A program made the translations under genes and the position numbers. Below the pieces are notes generated by a model. That model was not told the DNA's origin and searched no databases. It saw only the letters and a program-made list of their open reading frames with translations. This document shows, piece by piece, positions 46,302 through 55,998 of a stretch of DNA of 64,000 nucleotides. The DNA is from Bin80 sp026709335 (GTDB lineage Bacteria > Bacteroidota > Rhodothermia > Rhodothermales > Bin80). Where the stretch lies: NCBI GenBank assembly GCA_965200825.1, contig OZ241385.1, positions 372,001 to 436,000 of the forward strand. The letters are read 5' to 3'. Each line of letters begins with the position of its first letter. Within the stretch, counting starts at the first letter, position 1.

Positions 46302-47288
46302 ATGTGGCACCGAAATATTGTAGAAACAATCGGTCATACACCGCTCGTACAATTGAATAAGCTGGCAAAGAATGTACCCGCTCCCGTTCTGATTAAATTA
46401 GAGTCTTTCAATCCAGGTGGTTCAGTGAAGGACAGAATTGGTCATGCAATGATTCAGGCAGCAGAAGAATCAGGCCAGTTAAAGCCTGGGGGGATTTTGG
46501 TCGAGGCCACAAGTGGGAATACGGGGACGGGGATTGTGCAAGCCGCAAGAATTAAGGGATATCGGTGTATATTTACCGTGACGGAAAAAGTAAGCCGGGA
46601 GAAACAGGATTTACTCACTGCCTTTGGAGCAGAATTGGTGTTGTGCCCACTGGATGTGCCCCCTGAAGACCCCCGTTCATACTACAGTGTCGCACAGAAA
46701 ATTGCTATGGAAACTCCAGGCGCTATATATCTCAATCAGTATTACAATGAGGCTAATGTGCAGGCACATTATTCAAGTACAGGTCCCGAAATCTGGCAAC
46801 AAACCGAGGGACGAATCACACATTTTTTTGCGACCGCTAGTACGGGTGGGACAATATCGGGTAGTGCCAGGTATCTAAAGGAGAAGAATAAAAATATTCA
46901 GGTGATTGGGGTTGACCCGTGTGGTTCATCCTACCATAAATATTTCCACGAAGGCGTTATTGATTCCGATGAGGTTTATTCTCATCAAATCGAGGGAGCA
47001 GGCAAAGAATATCTCGCTGGAAATATGCACATGGAGTTATTGAATGATTACACACGTACAAGCGATCGGGAAGCTATGCGAATGGCTCGGCGACTGGCAA
47101 AAGAGGAGGGTGTTTTTGCCGGACAATCAAGTGGATTGGCACTGGCAGGAGCTCTGGAATGGCTTGAGCAACGCGGGCAGGAAATCAGCCAGGATTCTTT
47201 AGTAGTCGTATTGTTACCGGATTCTGGGATGAAATACATCAGCAAAACGTTTAACGACGACTGGTTGAAGGAAAAAGATTTATTTTAA
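46302..47288 (+). CDS. PLP-dependent cysteine synthase / cystathionine beta-synthase-like protein
   Basis: The 328-residue protein has fold-type II PLP motifs: the lysine in NPGGSVKDRIGHAMI, TSGNTGTGIV, the phosphate loop STGGTISG and PDSGMKYISKTFNDDW at the end. It could be O-acetylserine sulfhydrylase or cystathionine beta-synthase; the C-terminal motif fits both. It has no CBS domains. The gene is followed 17 nt later by a DUF3467 gene. Confidence 0.85.
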   Translation: MWHRNIVETIGHTPLVQLNKLAKNVPAPVLIKLESFNPGGSVKDRIGHAMIQAAEESGQLKPGGILVEATSGNTGTGIVQAARIKGYRCIFTVTEKVSREKQDLLTAFGAELVLCPLDVPPEDPRSYYSVAQKIAMETPGAIYLNQYYNEANVQAHYSSTGPEIWQQTEGRITHFFATASTGGTISGSARYLKEKNKNIQVIGVDPCGSSYHKYFHEGVIDSDEVYSHQIEGAGKEYLAGNMHMELLNDYTRTSDREAMRMARRLAKEEGVFAGQSSGLALAGALEWLEQRGQEISQDSLVVVLLPDSGMKYISKTFNDDWLKEKDLF

Positions 47289-47305
47289 TTCAAAAAAACG
47301 ATACG

Positions 47306-47632
47306 ATGGAACAAGAAACTGAACAACTGGAAGAGGAAGATTCCAAACTCAATGTTGAGTTAAATGAGAATGTCGCAGAAGGAGAATATTCCAACCTAGT
47401 GATGATTGGACACTCCAGAGAGGAATTTATTTTGGATTTTATTCGCGTGATGCCTGGTGTTCCAGCGGCTCGGGTCAAAAGCCGAATCATAATTACCCCA
47501 CGACATGCCAAACGATTTTTGCACGCCTTGGCAGAAAATATTGAGCGGTTTGAGGATGCGAACGGTGAGATTTCTGATAGCGAACGGCCTGACCTTGTCC
47601 AGTTTGGTAGTGGACATATCGGCGAAGCTTAG
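47306..47632 (+). CDS. DUF3467 family protein
   Basis: The 108-residue protein matches DUF3467: acidic N-terminus, then YSNLVMIGHSREEFILDFIR, PGVPAARVKSRIIITPRHAK and an amphipathic end. Function is unknown. It abuts the convergent LptF/G gene with no gap. Confidence 0.85.
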   Translation: MEQETEQLEEEDSKLNVELNENVAEGEYSNLVMIGHSREEFILDFIRVMPGVPAARVKSRIIITPRHAKRFLHALAENIERFEDANGEISDSERPDLVQFGSGHIGEA

Positions 47633-48715
47633 TTATTTGCGTGCAATCACCAGCGCAATCAAGGAGCCGAACAAAAACGCGCTGTGTGGCAGAACCACCG
47701 CAAGCAGCGGTGGCAGTTCCCCTGTATAGCCAAAAGGTTCTGTCAGCTTTTGTGCTGTCAAATAGACGAAAGCAATCAGTAATCCAAGTCCTATCTGTAC
47801 AGCCTGCCCCCCACGTCGCCGCCTGTATGTAAGTGGAAGGGCAATCAGCATGGCAATCAGGTTTGTGAAGGGGTATGCAAACATGGAGAAATATCCAACC
47901 ATGTCACGGCCGGTGTCGGCCAGCCCGCTTCGTTGCAATGCAGCGATGTAATCAGTTGCAATAGGTATGGTCATGGATTCAATGTCTCGTACAGAGCGTG
48001 CGAGATCTCTTGGGAAAACAAGTAAGACCGTATCCAGAGGAGTAATAATTTGACGTTCCTCATGACCAGACTTAAAAGATCTTACAGTGGCATAGGAGAA
48101 GTGCCAGAGCGAATCGCGCCAAACCATCTGCTGCCCATCCACACGTTCAATGAGTGAACCATCCGGGCCAAATTGTTGCAATTGAACGCGATGGGCCGTT
48201 TTCGTACGCCGATCAAAATATCCTACGGTCACCACGCTGCTCGGATCATTACGTCGGTGGATCTCGCTCACATATATTTGCTGGTTTCTACCCTTGATAT
48301 AAAGGTCATCATAGGAGAGAACAGTTTGATTTGTATGTGGAGAAATCCATCCTCCAACGATAAACATGAGCGTACTGACAAAAATACCCAGCAATAAATA
48401 GGGGAAGCTGAGCCGCTGAAGAGAGACTCCACCAGTCTGTAGTGCAGTCATTTGTAATGATTGAGCAAGTCGGCTTGTCGTAAATATTGCTGCCAGAAAA
48501 AGTGCCAGAGGTGAGACCTGCTCAATAATGCTGGGGATATAACTAGGGTAGTAGATCAGATAAATTTTCCGGAGTGAAGCATTATGGTCCAGGAAATCAT
48601 CTATGTGCTCTAAATAATGAATTAGCACAAAGAAGATGATGAGTACCATGATCAGGAAAACATATGCGAAGAGGGTTCGCATAATGATATGGCGGTCCAT
48701 GGTAGTCAAAATCAT
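47633..48715 (-). CDS. LptF/LptG-family LPS export permease (YjgP/YjgQ)
   Basis: The 360-residue protein has three N-terminal membrane helices, a periplasmic beta-rich domain (about 130-255) and three C-terminal helices, the LptF/G layout. N-terminal DRHIIMRTLFAYVF and the central SPLALFLAAIFTTSRLAQS are typical. With LptB this permease extracts LPS from the inner membrane; Bacteroidota often have two such genes. The start could also be Met6. lptD lies nearby, at 50575. Confidence 0.88.
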   Translation of the reverse strand: MILTTMDRHIIMRTLFAYVFLIMVLIIFFVLIHYLEHIDDFLDHNASLRKIYLIYYPSYIPSIIEQVSPLALFLAAIFTTSRLAQSLQMTALQTGGVSLQRLSFPYLLLGIFVSTLMFIVGGWISPHTNQTVLSYDDLYIKGRNQQIYVSEIHRRNDPSSVVTVGYFDRRTKTAHRVQLQQFGPDGSLIERVDGQQMVWRDSLWHFSYATVRSFKSGHEERQIITPLDTVLLVFPRDLARSVRDIESMTIPIATDYIAALQRSGLADTGRDMVGYFSMFAYPFTNLIAMLIALPLTYRRRRGGQAVQIGLGLLIAFVYLTAQKLTEPFGYTGELPPLLAVVLPHSAFLFGSLIALVIARK

Positions 48716-48970
48716 GGGTTCACACCTTTAGTTGGGAGTGATAGATCTGATTCACCGCTTACTCGTTTGCTAAAAATAGTACCTCGTCTATGAGTGGTTG
48801 TTATCGGTGCCGGGGATGGGGGTCAGTACAAATAGAAATATTCGTGCTGACAAATTCACTGACATATGAAGTGAACATAAGGATTCCTTCTTTTGGATAT
48901 AATTTATGGACCAAGCGTACAATTAAACTAAAGTGGTGTACCCTATTCAATCACAATCGTTCTGAATTTT

Positions 48971-50143
48971 ATGAAGGTTCACGAATATCAAGGAAAGAGA
49001 ATCCTCGAGAAATACGGGGTAGCTATGCAGCCGGGTGAAGTTGCTTCTACAGTTCCCGAAGCGGTCAACGTTGCCAAGGCCATGATCCCGGTTCATAGAG
49101 ATCTATTTGTCATCAAAGCTCAGATTCATGCCGGGGGGCGGGGAAAAGGGGGTGGGGTAAAATTAGCTCGTGGTCTGGATGAAGTGAAAGGTGTTTCCGA
49201 AAAAATCTTAGGGATGAACCTGATTACTCATCAGACAGGTTCGGAAGGGCAATTGGTTCGTAAGATTCTCATTGCCCCCGCCGTAAATATTGAAAAAGAG
49301 TACTATATCGGTGTCACACTCGATCGCGCTCGTCGTCAGCATGTGGTAATGGCTTCCACTGAAGGTGGAGTTGAGATTGAAAAAGTTGCTGCGGAAACCC
49401 CAGATAAGATTCTGAAAGTATGGGCAGATCAGGCATATGGACTCCAGGCATTTCAGGCACGCGAGCTCGCCTATGGACTCGGATTTGAAGGAAAGACTGC
49501 GCGCAAGATAACCAGTTTTATCCTAGCACTCTTTCAGGCATACCTAGGTGCTGATGCGTCGCTGGCTGAAATTAACCCACTCGTTCTTACCAAAGAAGGA
49601 GATGTGGTTGCAATTGATGCAAAAATCAATCTGGATGACAATGCTTTGTATCGCCACCCGGACCTGGAGGCACTCAGAGACTTACACGAGGAAGATCCAT
49701 TAGAGGTTGAAGCTCATGCATCCAATTTGAATTATGTGAAGCTTGATGGAAATGTAGGATGTATGGTCAATGGAGCAGGTCTCGCTATGGCTACAATGGA
49801 TATTATCAAACTTGCCGGCGGAAACCCTGCCAATTTTTTAGATGTGGGAGGAACTGCAAGCGCAGAGACGGTCGAAGCAGGTTTCCGAATCATCCTTAAA
49901 GATCCGAATGTCAAAGCCGTACTTGTAAATATATTTGGAGGAATTGTACGATGTGATCGGGTTGCACGGGGAGTGGTGCAGGCAGCAAAAAATGTTGAAA
50001 TCAAGGTGCCGCTCATCGTACGATTGCAGGGAACAAATGCCGAGCAGGGAAAGGCTGTTCTAGAAGAAAGCGGGATTGCCCTCGAATCAGCTGTACTGTT
50101 TGAACAGGCGGCTGAAAAAGTAGGCATGGTACTGGCTGCCTGA
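48971..50143 (+). CDS. sucC: Succinyl-CoA ligase (ADP-forming) beta subunit
   Basis: The 390-residue protein has an ATP-grasp domain (MKVHEYQGKRILEKYGV, KAQIHAGGRGKGGGVKLA) and a C-terminal CoA-ligase domain (FGGIVRCDRVARGVV). It joins with SucD to convert succinyl-CoA to succinate with nucleotide formation in the TCA cycle. No sucD is visible in the window. A GNAT gene follows 16 nt later. Confidence 0.96.
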   Translation: MKVHEYQGKRILEKYGVAMQPGEVASTVPEAVNVAKAMIPVHRDLFVIKAQIHAGGRGKGGGVKLARGLDEVKGVSEKILGMNLITHQTGSEGQLVRKILIAPAVNIEKEYYIGVTLDRARRQHVVMASTEGGVEIEKVAAETPDKILKVWADQAYGLQAFQARELAYGLGFEGKTARKITSFILALFQAYLGADASLAEINPLVLTKEGDVVAIDAKINLDDNALYRHPDLEALRDLHEEDPLEVEAHASNLNYVKLDGNVGCMVNGAGLAMATMDIIKLAGGNPANFLDVGGTASAETVEAGFRIILKDPNVKAVLVNIFGGIVRCDRVARGVVQAAKNVEIKVPLIVRLQGTNAEQGKAVLEESGIALESAVLFEQAAEKVGMVLAA

Positions 50144-50159
50144 GGAAAATTGATTTAGA

Positions 50160-50570
50160 ATGAGTGAAGCATCAGCCGTTGACGCCATTGAAATCAAAGA
50201 GGGCCTGGAAGGGCTTTCACCACAGTTGATTCGGACGTTATATCGACGGGCCCCATTGCACCGACCAGTTTCAGATCCTCAGCGTTTATGGGCGATGTTT
50301 GAAAATGCGTCCCTAGTTGTTACTGCATGGAAAGGGCCTCGCTTGGTAGGCATCGCACGCGTCTTGACCGATGGTGTCTTATACAGCTATCTGTGCGATT
50401 TGGCCGTTGAGCCGGATGTTCAGGGATTGGGAATTGGAAAGCGTCTAATGAAACATGTTCAGGACTGTTGTGAAGGAACTGAATTGGTGCTCCGGAGCCA
50501 ATTAGGACGTTTTCAAAGGCGTGAGGGGTTGCATATGGCCGAAAATTTTTGGGTCATCACTCCCCGATAG
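50160..50570 (+). CDS. GNAT-family N-acetyltransferase
   Basis: The 136-residue protein shows the GNAT fold: LVGIARVLTDGVLYSYLCDLAVEPD, then the acetyl-CoA-binding GLGIGKRLMKHV. The acceptor substrate is unknown. It appears co-transcribed with sucC and ends 4 nt from the convergent lptD. Confidence 0.88.
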   Translation: MSEASAVDAIEIKEGLEGLSPQLIRTLYRRAPLHRPVSDPQRLWAMFENASLVVTAWKGPRLVGIARVLTDGVLYSYLCDLAVEPDVQGLGIGKRLMKHVQDCCEGTELVLRSQLGRFQRREGLHMAENFWVITPR

Positions 50571-50574
50571 AAGA

Positions 50575-53262
50575 TCATATTCTTGGCCTCCTACTCCCTC
50601 CGAACCCCCGATTTCGTTCTGCGCGTGGTTGCTGGAAGCGAAGGAACTCTGCAAGTCTTCCACTCTTTACATGCAGGTCAAACCCCCATGATTGAAAGGC
50701 GCCGAATGGAATCCATCGGAATCCCATATTCCAGCACTCAAACTCCTTGGACAGATTGAGAGTAGTGGTGACTAGCTGTTTTCGCTCAAAATCATATCCC
50801 GTTTGTCCTTGCACCCTCCAGGTTGGTGTCAAACCGAAATTGAACCCCGTGTTGATGGTTGCAGAGCGACGAAGTATTAGTTGGGGGCGAGAAATTTGAT
50901 AGACAAAGCTCAGGTTCATGGACCAGTCCTGCGTCCCCCCAACCATATTGCCTTGTGAAAATTGATTGGGTACACCCTCGGAAAAAGATGCAGCTCCAAA
51001 TTGTGGCATTGTCTGTGTATTCGGCGGAGCAATGGATTCACTGGAACGTATGCTCCCGCGAAGTTGCATGCTCCCCCGTACGCTCAACTGCGTCAGTCGG
51101 GCAAATGCAAAATCGCGGAGTGAAAATATATAATCATTGATTATTCGGCGGCCATCCGGGCTTAGTTTATAAGGAGAGAAGGTAGAACTGAAGTTAATAT
51201 TAAATTTCCCCAGGATGTTGGTCCGTGCACTGATTCTCATCGGAGACATGCCGAGTGAATCGGCTGCAAAGTTATAGCTACTTGATATGTTCACAGTAAA
51301 CAGCTTGAGCGCCCGGGATTGATTGGATCCGGTAGAGTCAGTGCTGACACGCTTGGTTTCGAATGTATTGTCCACGCCGAAACTCAATGTATTCTGGAGT
51401 CCACTCTGAACCCCGCGTACTATGGGATATCGCCGAGAAACCAGCCCTGACGCAAGCGTATCTACAACAACCGTTCCATCCTGATCAAGTAGAGGGCGAG
51501 TATATCCCCAGGTATCGCTACCGAAGTCCGGCCGATAGGAAAAGCCGAGCCGGGGTCTCACAGTATGCCTTAACCCCTCATACGATCCAAGTTTTACCGG
51601 AAAAAGTCCGTAGATCGTCGTATTTGCAGAGACACCGGCATTAAATTGTCGCAAGGAAATAAACCCCTGCTCAGTTCTGGTTTCTAACGTTCCATCCGAA
51701 TTCAATTGCCGGCGCTCGGAGGAGATGAACCAGTCCTCGGTGTAATTGATATTTGGAGCAAGGTTGAGGCGTACCGATCCCAACAGTGGAATCTGCTGCA
51801 CAGCAAATGGAGCCGAGATAGGGATGCGATGAGTGGCGGTAAAACGAATTCTCCCGTCGGATCTGCCGGTCGAAGCGCGATACTTATCCTCATCAAATAA
51901 AGCCTCATACCAAGCGTAATCGACTGGTCGGCCATCGGCCAATGTATCGCCGTTCGCGATCAGTTCTTCATCAGAGATGGGTCGAAACTGATATTGATTG
52001 TTTGTACGTGAAGTAATACTGTATTGAAGTCTCTCATACCAGCGTTGATCTCTTCCGCCGCCTTCCCGCTTAAATGGAGTTTTAGTGCTTTGGGAAAAAG
52101 AAATCTGAGGGAAAGTTAGGTCAACACTTCCCGTAGACAGTACTTGTTGTTGCCGCATGCTCAGAGAAATGGAGCGGCCACCGCGAAGAGTGTGATTATA
52201 CTGGATTGAAGAGCCTATGGACTGGCGGATATTATCCTCATACTGATCTGAAACAGTTCGCAGGTACGTGCTTGTAGTCAGGTTCACGTTTGCGCTGAAT
52301 CGTGATTTTGGAGAGAATGTTTGGTTGTGGCCCCAGCGGATACTAAGGTTTCTGCGCTTTACTACATCGGGGTCCTGACGCTCACCACTTCGTTCTTGCA
52401 GATAATCAATATTCAAATTCCCACTAAAGTTGTTTCGTCGATTATAACGAAACGATGGATTTACCTGCCAACTTCCCTTCGTCCATAGCCCAAGCCGAAC
52501 CTGAGCATCCATGTTATCATTTATGGCAAAATACCACCCCCAATTGCGCAAGAAGAATCCTCGTTCGTCCTCTCCATACTGTGGTGCAAGAAGTCCACTT
52601 CTTCGCCCTTCCTGATAAGGCAGAAATCCAAAAGGAAGCCAGATCGGCATAGGGATATTAAAGATGTACAGTTGAATGGGGCCAGTATAGACCCATTTCT
52701 GATCAACAATTTTCATTCTGCGGGCTCGAAGCGAATAAGACGGAGTTTCGTCGGGGCCACAGTTACAAGTGGTATAGAGTCCGTCCTGAATAAAAATGAC
52801 GCTGTCCTCCCGGACTTTTGCAATCCCTGCCTGAATAAAACCCTCTTCAAATTGGGTTCTGGCAGCGGTGACGCGTCCTTGGCCAGTTGCTATATTGTAG
52901 GCGAGCCGCGATCCTGTCAGTGTCTCGTTACCTTCGGAGAATATGGGAGAGCCTACAAGGCCAGAGTCTGTTGGAAGCCCGTATGCCACAAGCTCATCTT
53001 GTCCAAGAAGTAAATCAACAAAGTGAGCACGGAGGGTAATGCCTTCGTAAGAAACATTGGCATTGCCGATCAGCGTACCGCGGTCGCCAGACTCAGAGTT
53101 AAAGCGCAGGACCAGAGAATCCTGTGCACTGAATTTTACAGGTGAATTAAGCGATTCGCCTTCTTGTGCCCGTGTAATTTGGGGCAACAGTATAAGCAGG
53201 CAAACAGCGACAGTCTGGGTCAGCCAGGCTGAGGAGAAGTCATCATTTTTGTTTCTCGTCAT
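50575..53262 (-). CDS. lptD: LPS-assembly outer-membrane protein LptD
   Basis: The 895-residue protein has a signal peptide ending near TRAQ, an OstA-like N-terminal beta-jellyroll (GTLIGNANVSYEGITLRA, TLTGSRLAYNIATGQGRV) and a long C-terminal beta barrel (from FGFLPYQEGRRSGLLAPQYG). It inserts LPS into the outer leaflet. Its ATG lies 20 nt inside the upstream ROK kinase frame, suggesting coupling. It is convergent with the GNAT gene. Confidence 0.9.
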   Translation of the reverse strand: MTRNKNDDFSSAWLTQTVAVCLLILLPQITRAQEGESLNSPVKFSAQDSLVLRFNSESGDRGTLIGNANVSYEGITLRAHFVDLLLGQDELVAYGLPTDSGLVGSPIFSEGNETLTGSRLAYNIATGQGRVTAARTQFEEGFIQAGIAKVREDSVIFIQDGLYTTCNCGPDETPSYSLRARRMKIVDQKWVYTGPIQLYIFNIPMPIWLPFGFLPYQEGRRSGLLAPQYGEDERGFFLRNWGWYFAINDNMDAQVRLGLWTKGSWQVNPSFRYNRRNNFSGNLNIDYLQERSGERQDPDVVKRRNLSIRWGHNQTFSPKSRFSANVNLTTSTYLRTVSDQYEDNIRQSIGSSIQYNHTLRGGRSISLSMRQQQVLSTGSVDLTFPQISFSQSTKTPFKREGGGRDQRWYERLQYSITSRTNNQYQFRPISDEELIANGDTLADGRPVDYAWYEALFDEDKYRASTGRSDGRIRFTATHRIPISAPFAVQQIPLLGSVRLNLAPNINYTEDWFISSERRQLNSDGTLETRTEQGFISLRQFNAGVSANTTIYGLFPVKLGSYEGLRHTVRPRLGFSYRPDFGSDTWGYTRPLLDQDGTVVVDTLASGLVSRRYPIVRGVQSGLQNTLSFGVDNTFETKRVSTDSTGSNQSRALKLFTVNISSSYNFAADSLGMSPMRISARTNILGKFNINFSSTFSPYKLSPDGRRIINDYIFSLRDFAFARLTQLSVRGSMQLRGSIRSSESIAPPNTQTMPQFGAASFSEGVPNQFSQGNMVGGTQDWSMNLSFVYQISRPQLILRRSATINTGFNFGLTPTWRVQGQTGYDFERKQLVTTTLNLSKEFECWNMGFRWIPFGAFQSWGFDLHVKSGRLAEFLRFQQPRAERNRGFGGSRRPRI

Positions 53263-54205
53263 CTAACTGGTCGAATACAAGGCAGGCAGCACCGAGCATG
53301 CCAGCTTCGTTTCCGAGCGTTTCCTGAACAATAGTGACGTCTTTTTGGATGCTGGGGATAATGTAAGGCAAAGCCCCATCTCGAGTCGGCTTCAAGAGGA
53401 GGTCGCCAGCTTTGGAAACGCCACCACCGATGACAATTGTGCGTATATCCAGTAGGTTGATAATGCTACCGAGTGCGCATCCGAGTTTTCTGCCTGCCCA
53501 TTGAAGAACCGCGGTAGCTCCTTTATCTCCGTTCATTGCTGCATTCGTAATGGTCGCTGGCGTAAGGTTTTCCAAGCCAGGAGCCACATGGAGCATGCTT
53601 TCGGGATATTCGGAGAGGCGCTCTCGCGCATGTGCAGTCAGGAATCGCTGACCAAGATATGCTTCAATAGCTCCCTGGATTCCGGTCATGGCTTGCGGGC
53701 CATCGTAATTAATGGAAATATGGCCTACCTCACCAGCTGCCCCGGTTTCTCCACGAAAGATTCGCTTGTTGAATACAATGGCGCCCCCGACACCAGTGCC
53801 AAGTGTTATCATGATATAATGATCATGTCCTCGTGCTGCCCCGTAGCGTCCAGATCCCAGAGCAGCCGCGTTGGCATCATTCTCAACAATAATTTTGAGG
53901 CGTTTCCCCAAGCGGTTTTTTAAGGCTTGTTGCAGGTTCACAACGCCCCAGCCCGGCATATTGGCGGGATTCGCAAGGGTTTTCCGATCAAGGCCAATGG
54001 AGCCAGGGGCTCCAATACCAATACCGTTGATGCGTTGCCTGCGCTTCATCAACGGTTTAACGGCCTGTTCAATTTGTTTTAATACATGATCCTTTCCCTG
54101 ATCGGCACCCGTTTCTACCGAATTGGTCTGTACGAGGCCGAAAGCCTTATGAACCAATGCGGCTTTGATATACGTGCCACCAAGATCAATTCCAATCGCT
54201 TGCAT
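53243..54205 (-). CDS. ROK-family sugar kinase (glucokinase-like) lacking the zinc cysteines
   Basis: The 320-residue protein has ROK motifs: IGIDLGGTYIKAALV (phosphate 1), ENDANAAALG with the catalytic Asp, TLGTGVGGAIV and the metal-site histidine in GEVGHISI. Family members normally carry C-x-C-G-x-x-G-C after this histidine. Here the three cysteines are Ala, Thr and Ala (GPQAMTGIQGAIEAY). Glucokinase is the likeliest activity. It sits in an eno-ftsB-kinase-lptD run. Confidence 0.85.
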   Translation of the reverse strand: MQAIGIDLGGTYIKAALVHKAFGLVQTNSVETGADQGKDHVLKQIEQAVKPLMKRRQRINGIGIGAPGSIGLDRKTLANPANMPGWGVVNLQQALKNRLGKRLKIIVENDANAAALGSGRYGAARGHDHYIMITLGTGVGGAIVFNKRIFRGETGAAGEVGHISINYDGPQAMTGIQGAIEAYLGQRFLTAHARERLSEYPESMLHVAPGLENLTPATITNAAMNGDKGATAVLQWAGRKLGCALGSIINLLDIRTIVIGGGVSKAGDLLLKPTRDGALPYIIPSIQKDVTIVQETLGNEAGMLGAACLVFDQLDDEKQK

Positions 54206-54210
54206 ATTTG

Positions 54211-54507
54211 TTATTCTTCTATGCGGTAAATGGTTTCTCCATCACGACGCATTCCGTACTGCTCACGTGCAATTTGTTCAATAAGTTCATCATTTGGCGC
54301 GGTCTGCAGCAATACTTGGAGTTCTTCAATTTCAGTTTCTAACAGTTGATTCTCCTCGACCAAGTCTTCATATTCTTGTTGCCACACCTGATAGCGAACC
54401 CAGCTGTAGCTGTCAAACCAGATAAATTGTAATAGTAGCCATGTGGCAATCAATCCACCTACGAGTAACAGACGGGAAGAATTTCGAGATTCGGGTTGGG
54501 TTGTCAT
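54211..54507 (-). CDS. FtsB/DivIC-like septum formation protein
   Basis: The 98-residue protein has one membrane helix (about 13-29) and then a coiled coil (EDLVEENQLLETEIEELQVL), ending in ARQYG-like residues (AREQYGMRRDGETIYRI). This is the DivIC/FtsB layout, part of the FtsQLB division complex. Position after enolase is typical. Confidence 0.88.
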   Translation of the reverse strand: MTTQPESRNSSRLLLVGGLIATWLLLQFIWFDSYSWVRYQVWQQEYEDLVEENQLLETEIEELQVLLQTAPNDELIEQIAREQYGMRRDGETIYRIEE

Positions 54508-54532
54508 CTTAGTCGCAATTTGTAATTACTCA

Positions 54533-55828
54533 TTAACACCGTATGCCTTTTTTACCAAGGTATAGAGCAGAGTCGCCAAGATCCTGTTCAATGCGGAGCA
54601 GTTGATTATATTTCGCCAGTCGGTCGCTTCGACTCGCAGATCCTGTCTTGATTTGACCACTATTGGTTGCCACAGCAAGGTCCGCAATAGTCGTATCTTC
54701 AGTTTCACCGGAACGATGGCTGATCACCGCCGAGAAGTGAGACTTATGGGCCATCTCAATTGCGTTCAGTGTCTCGGTGAGCGTCCCGATCTGATTGAGT
54801 TTAATAAGAATGGAGTTCGCAGCCCTCTCTTGAATTCCACGTTCCAGACGGGTGGTGTTGGTGACAAACAGATCATCTCCTACAAGCTGAACGTGATCTC
54901 CAATCGCTTCGGTGAGAAGACTCCATCCATGCCAGTCATTTTCGTCCAATCCATCCTCAATAGATATGATTGGATACTGACGGACCCAATCCTCCCACAG
55001 TCGTACCATGTCTTGGCTGGAACGCCTCGTCCCTGGGTCACTTTTCCAGAAAACGTAAGCTCCATCGTCAAACATTTCACTCACAGCCGGATCCAGTGCG
55101 ATGAATACATCCTCTCCGGGTGAATATCCGGCTTGGGTGGTAGCTTCCAAAATCACTTCAACTGCTTCCTCATTAGACTTAAGGTTTGGGGCAAATCCCC
55201 CCTCATCACCGACCGCAGTACTATATCCTTTTGAGGCCAACACTTTCTTGAGGTGATGAAAAACTTCTGTTCCCGTACGAAGGGCATCAGAAAAAGAACT
55301 CGCACCTGCAGGCATAATCATGAATTCCTGCATATCAACGCGGTTATCTGCGTGACGTCCTCCGTTGATGATATTCATCATTGGGACAGGAAGCGTGCAA
55401 GCATTGGTTCCGCCAATGTAGCGATAGAGCGGCAGGCCAACTGCGGACGCAGCGGCTTTTGCTGCTGCAAGAGAAACTCCCAAGATAGCATTTGCTCCCA
55501 GCCGATTTTTGTTTGCAGTTCCATCCAATTCAATCAGCGTTCTATCCAACCCGATCTGATCACTCACATCGTATCCCTTCAGTGTCCGGGAAATCTCCCC
55601 GTTCACATGTGCAACGGCATTGGAGATTCCCTTTCCCAGATAGCGAGATGCATCCCCATCACGAAGCTCAACAGCTTCATGTTCGCCTGTAGATGCCCCG
55701 CTGGGAACAGCTGCCCGGCCGAAGTCTCCACCACGGGTTGTGATGTCAACCTCCATGGTAGGGTTCCCACGGCTGTCAAGAATTTCCCGTCCCCGAATGG
55801 ACTCTATCGTCAATGTATCTTTAGGCAT
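54533..55828 (-). CDS. eno: Enolase
   Basis: The 431-residue protein is a full-length enolase: the N-terminal IRGREILDSRGNPTMEVDI, GDEGGFAPNLKSNEEA, the metal ligands in SIEDGLDEND and DDLFVTN, and SHRSGETEDTTIADLAV. It interconverts 2-phosphoglycerate and phosphoenolpyruvate. It leads the minus-strand run through the FtsB-like, ROK and lptD genes. Confidence 0.97.
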   Translation of the reverse strand: MPKDTLTIESIRGREILDSRGNPTMEVDITTRGGDFGRAAVPSGASTGEHEAVELRDGDASRYLGKGISNAVAHVNGEISRTLKGYDVSDQIGLDRTLIELDGTANKNRLGANAILGVSLAAAKAAASAVGLPLYRYIGGTNACTLPVPMMNIINGGRHADNRVDMQEFMIMPAGASSFSDALRTGTEVFHHLKKVLASKGYSTAVGDEGGFAPNLKSNEEAVEVILEATTQAGYSPGEDVFIALDPAVSEMFDDGAYVFWKSDPGTRRSSQDMVRLWEDWVRQYPIISIEDGLDENDWHGWSLLTEAIGDHVQLVGDDLFVTNTTRLERGIQERAANSILIKLNQIGTLTETLNAIEMAHKSHFSAVISHRSGETEDTTIADLAVATNSGQIKTGSASRSDRLAKYNQLLRIEQDLGDSALYLGKKGIRC

Positions 55829-55998
55829 AAGATCCTGGAGTGTTCAATCGTTTATATACGGGATGTCAGTCTTTGAATGACGATAGAATTCAAGCGGCGG
55901 ATAATCGGCGTAAACGGAAAATTATGTTTCAAAGAGAGTTCCCGTCCAAGGTTGAATACTCTGGCAGAGATGCATATGTCATTTTGCACCATCGCCAG

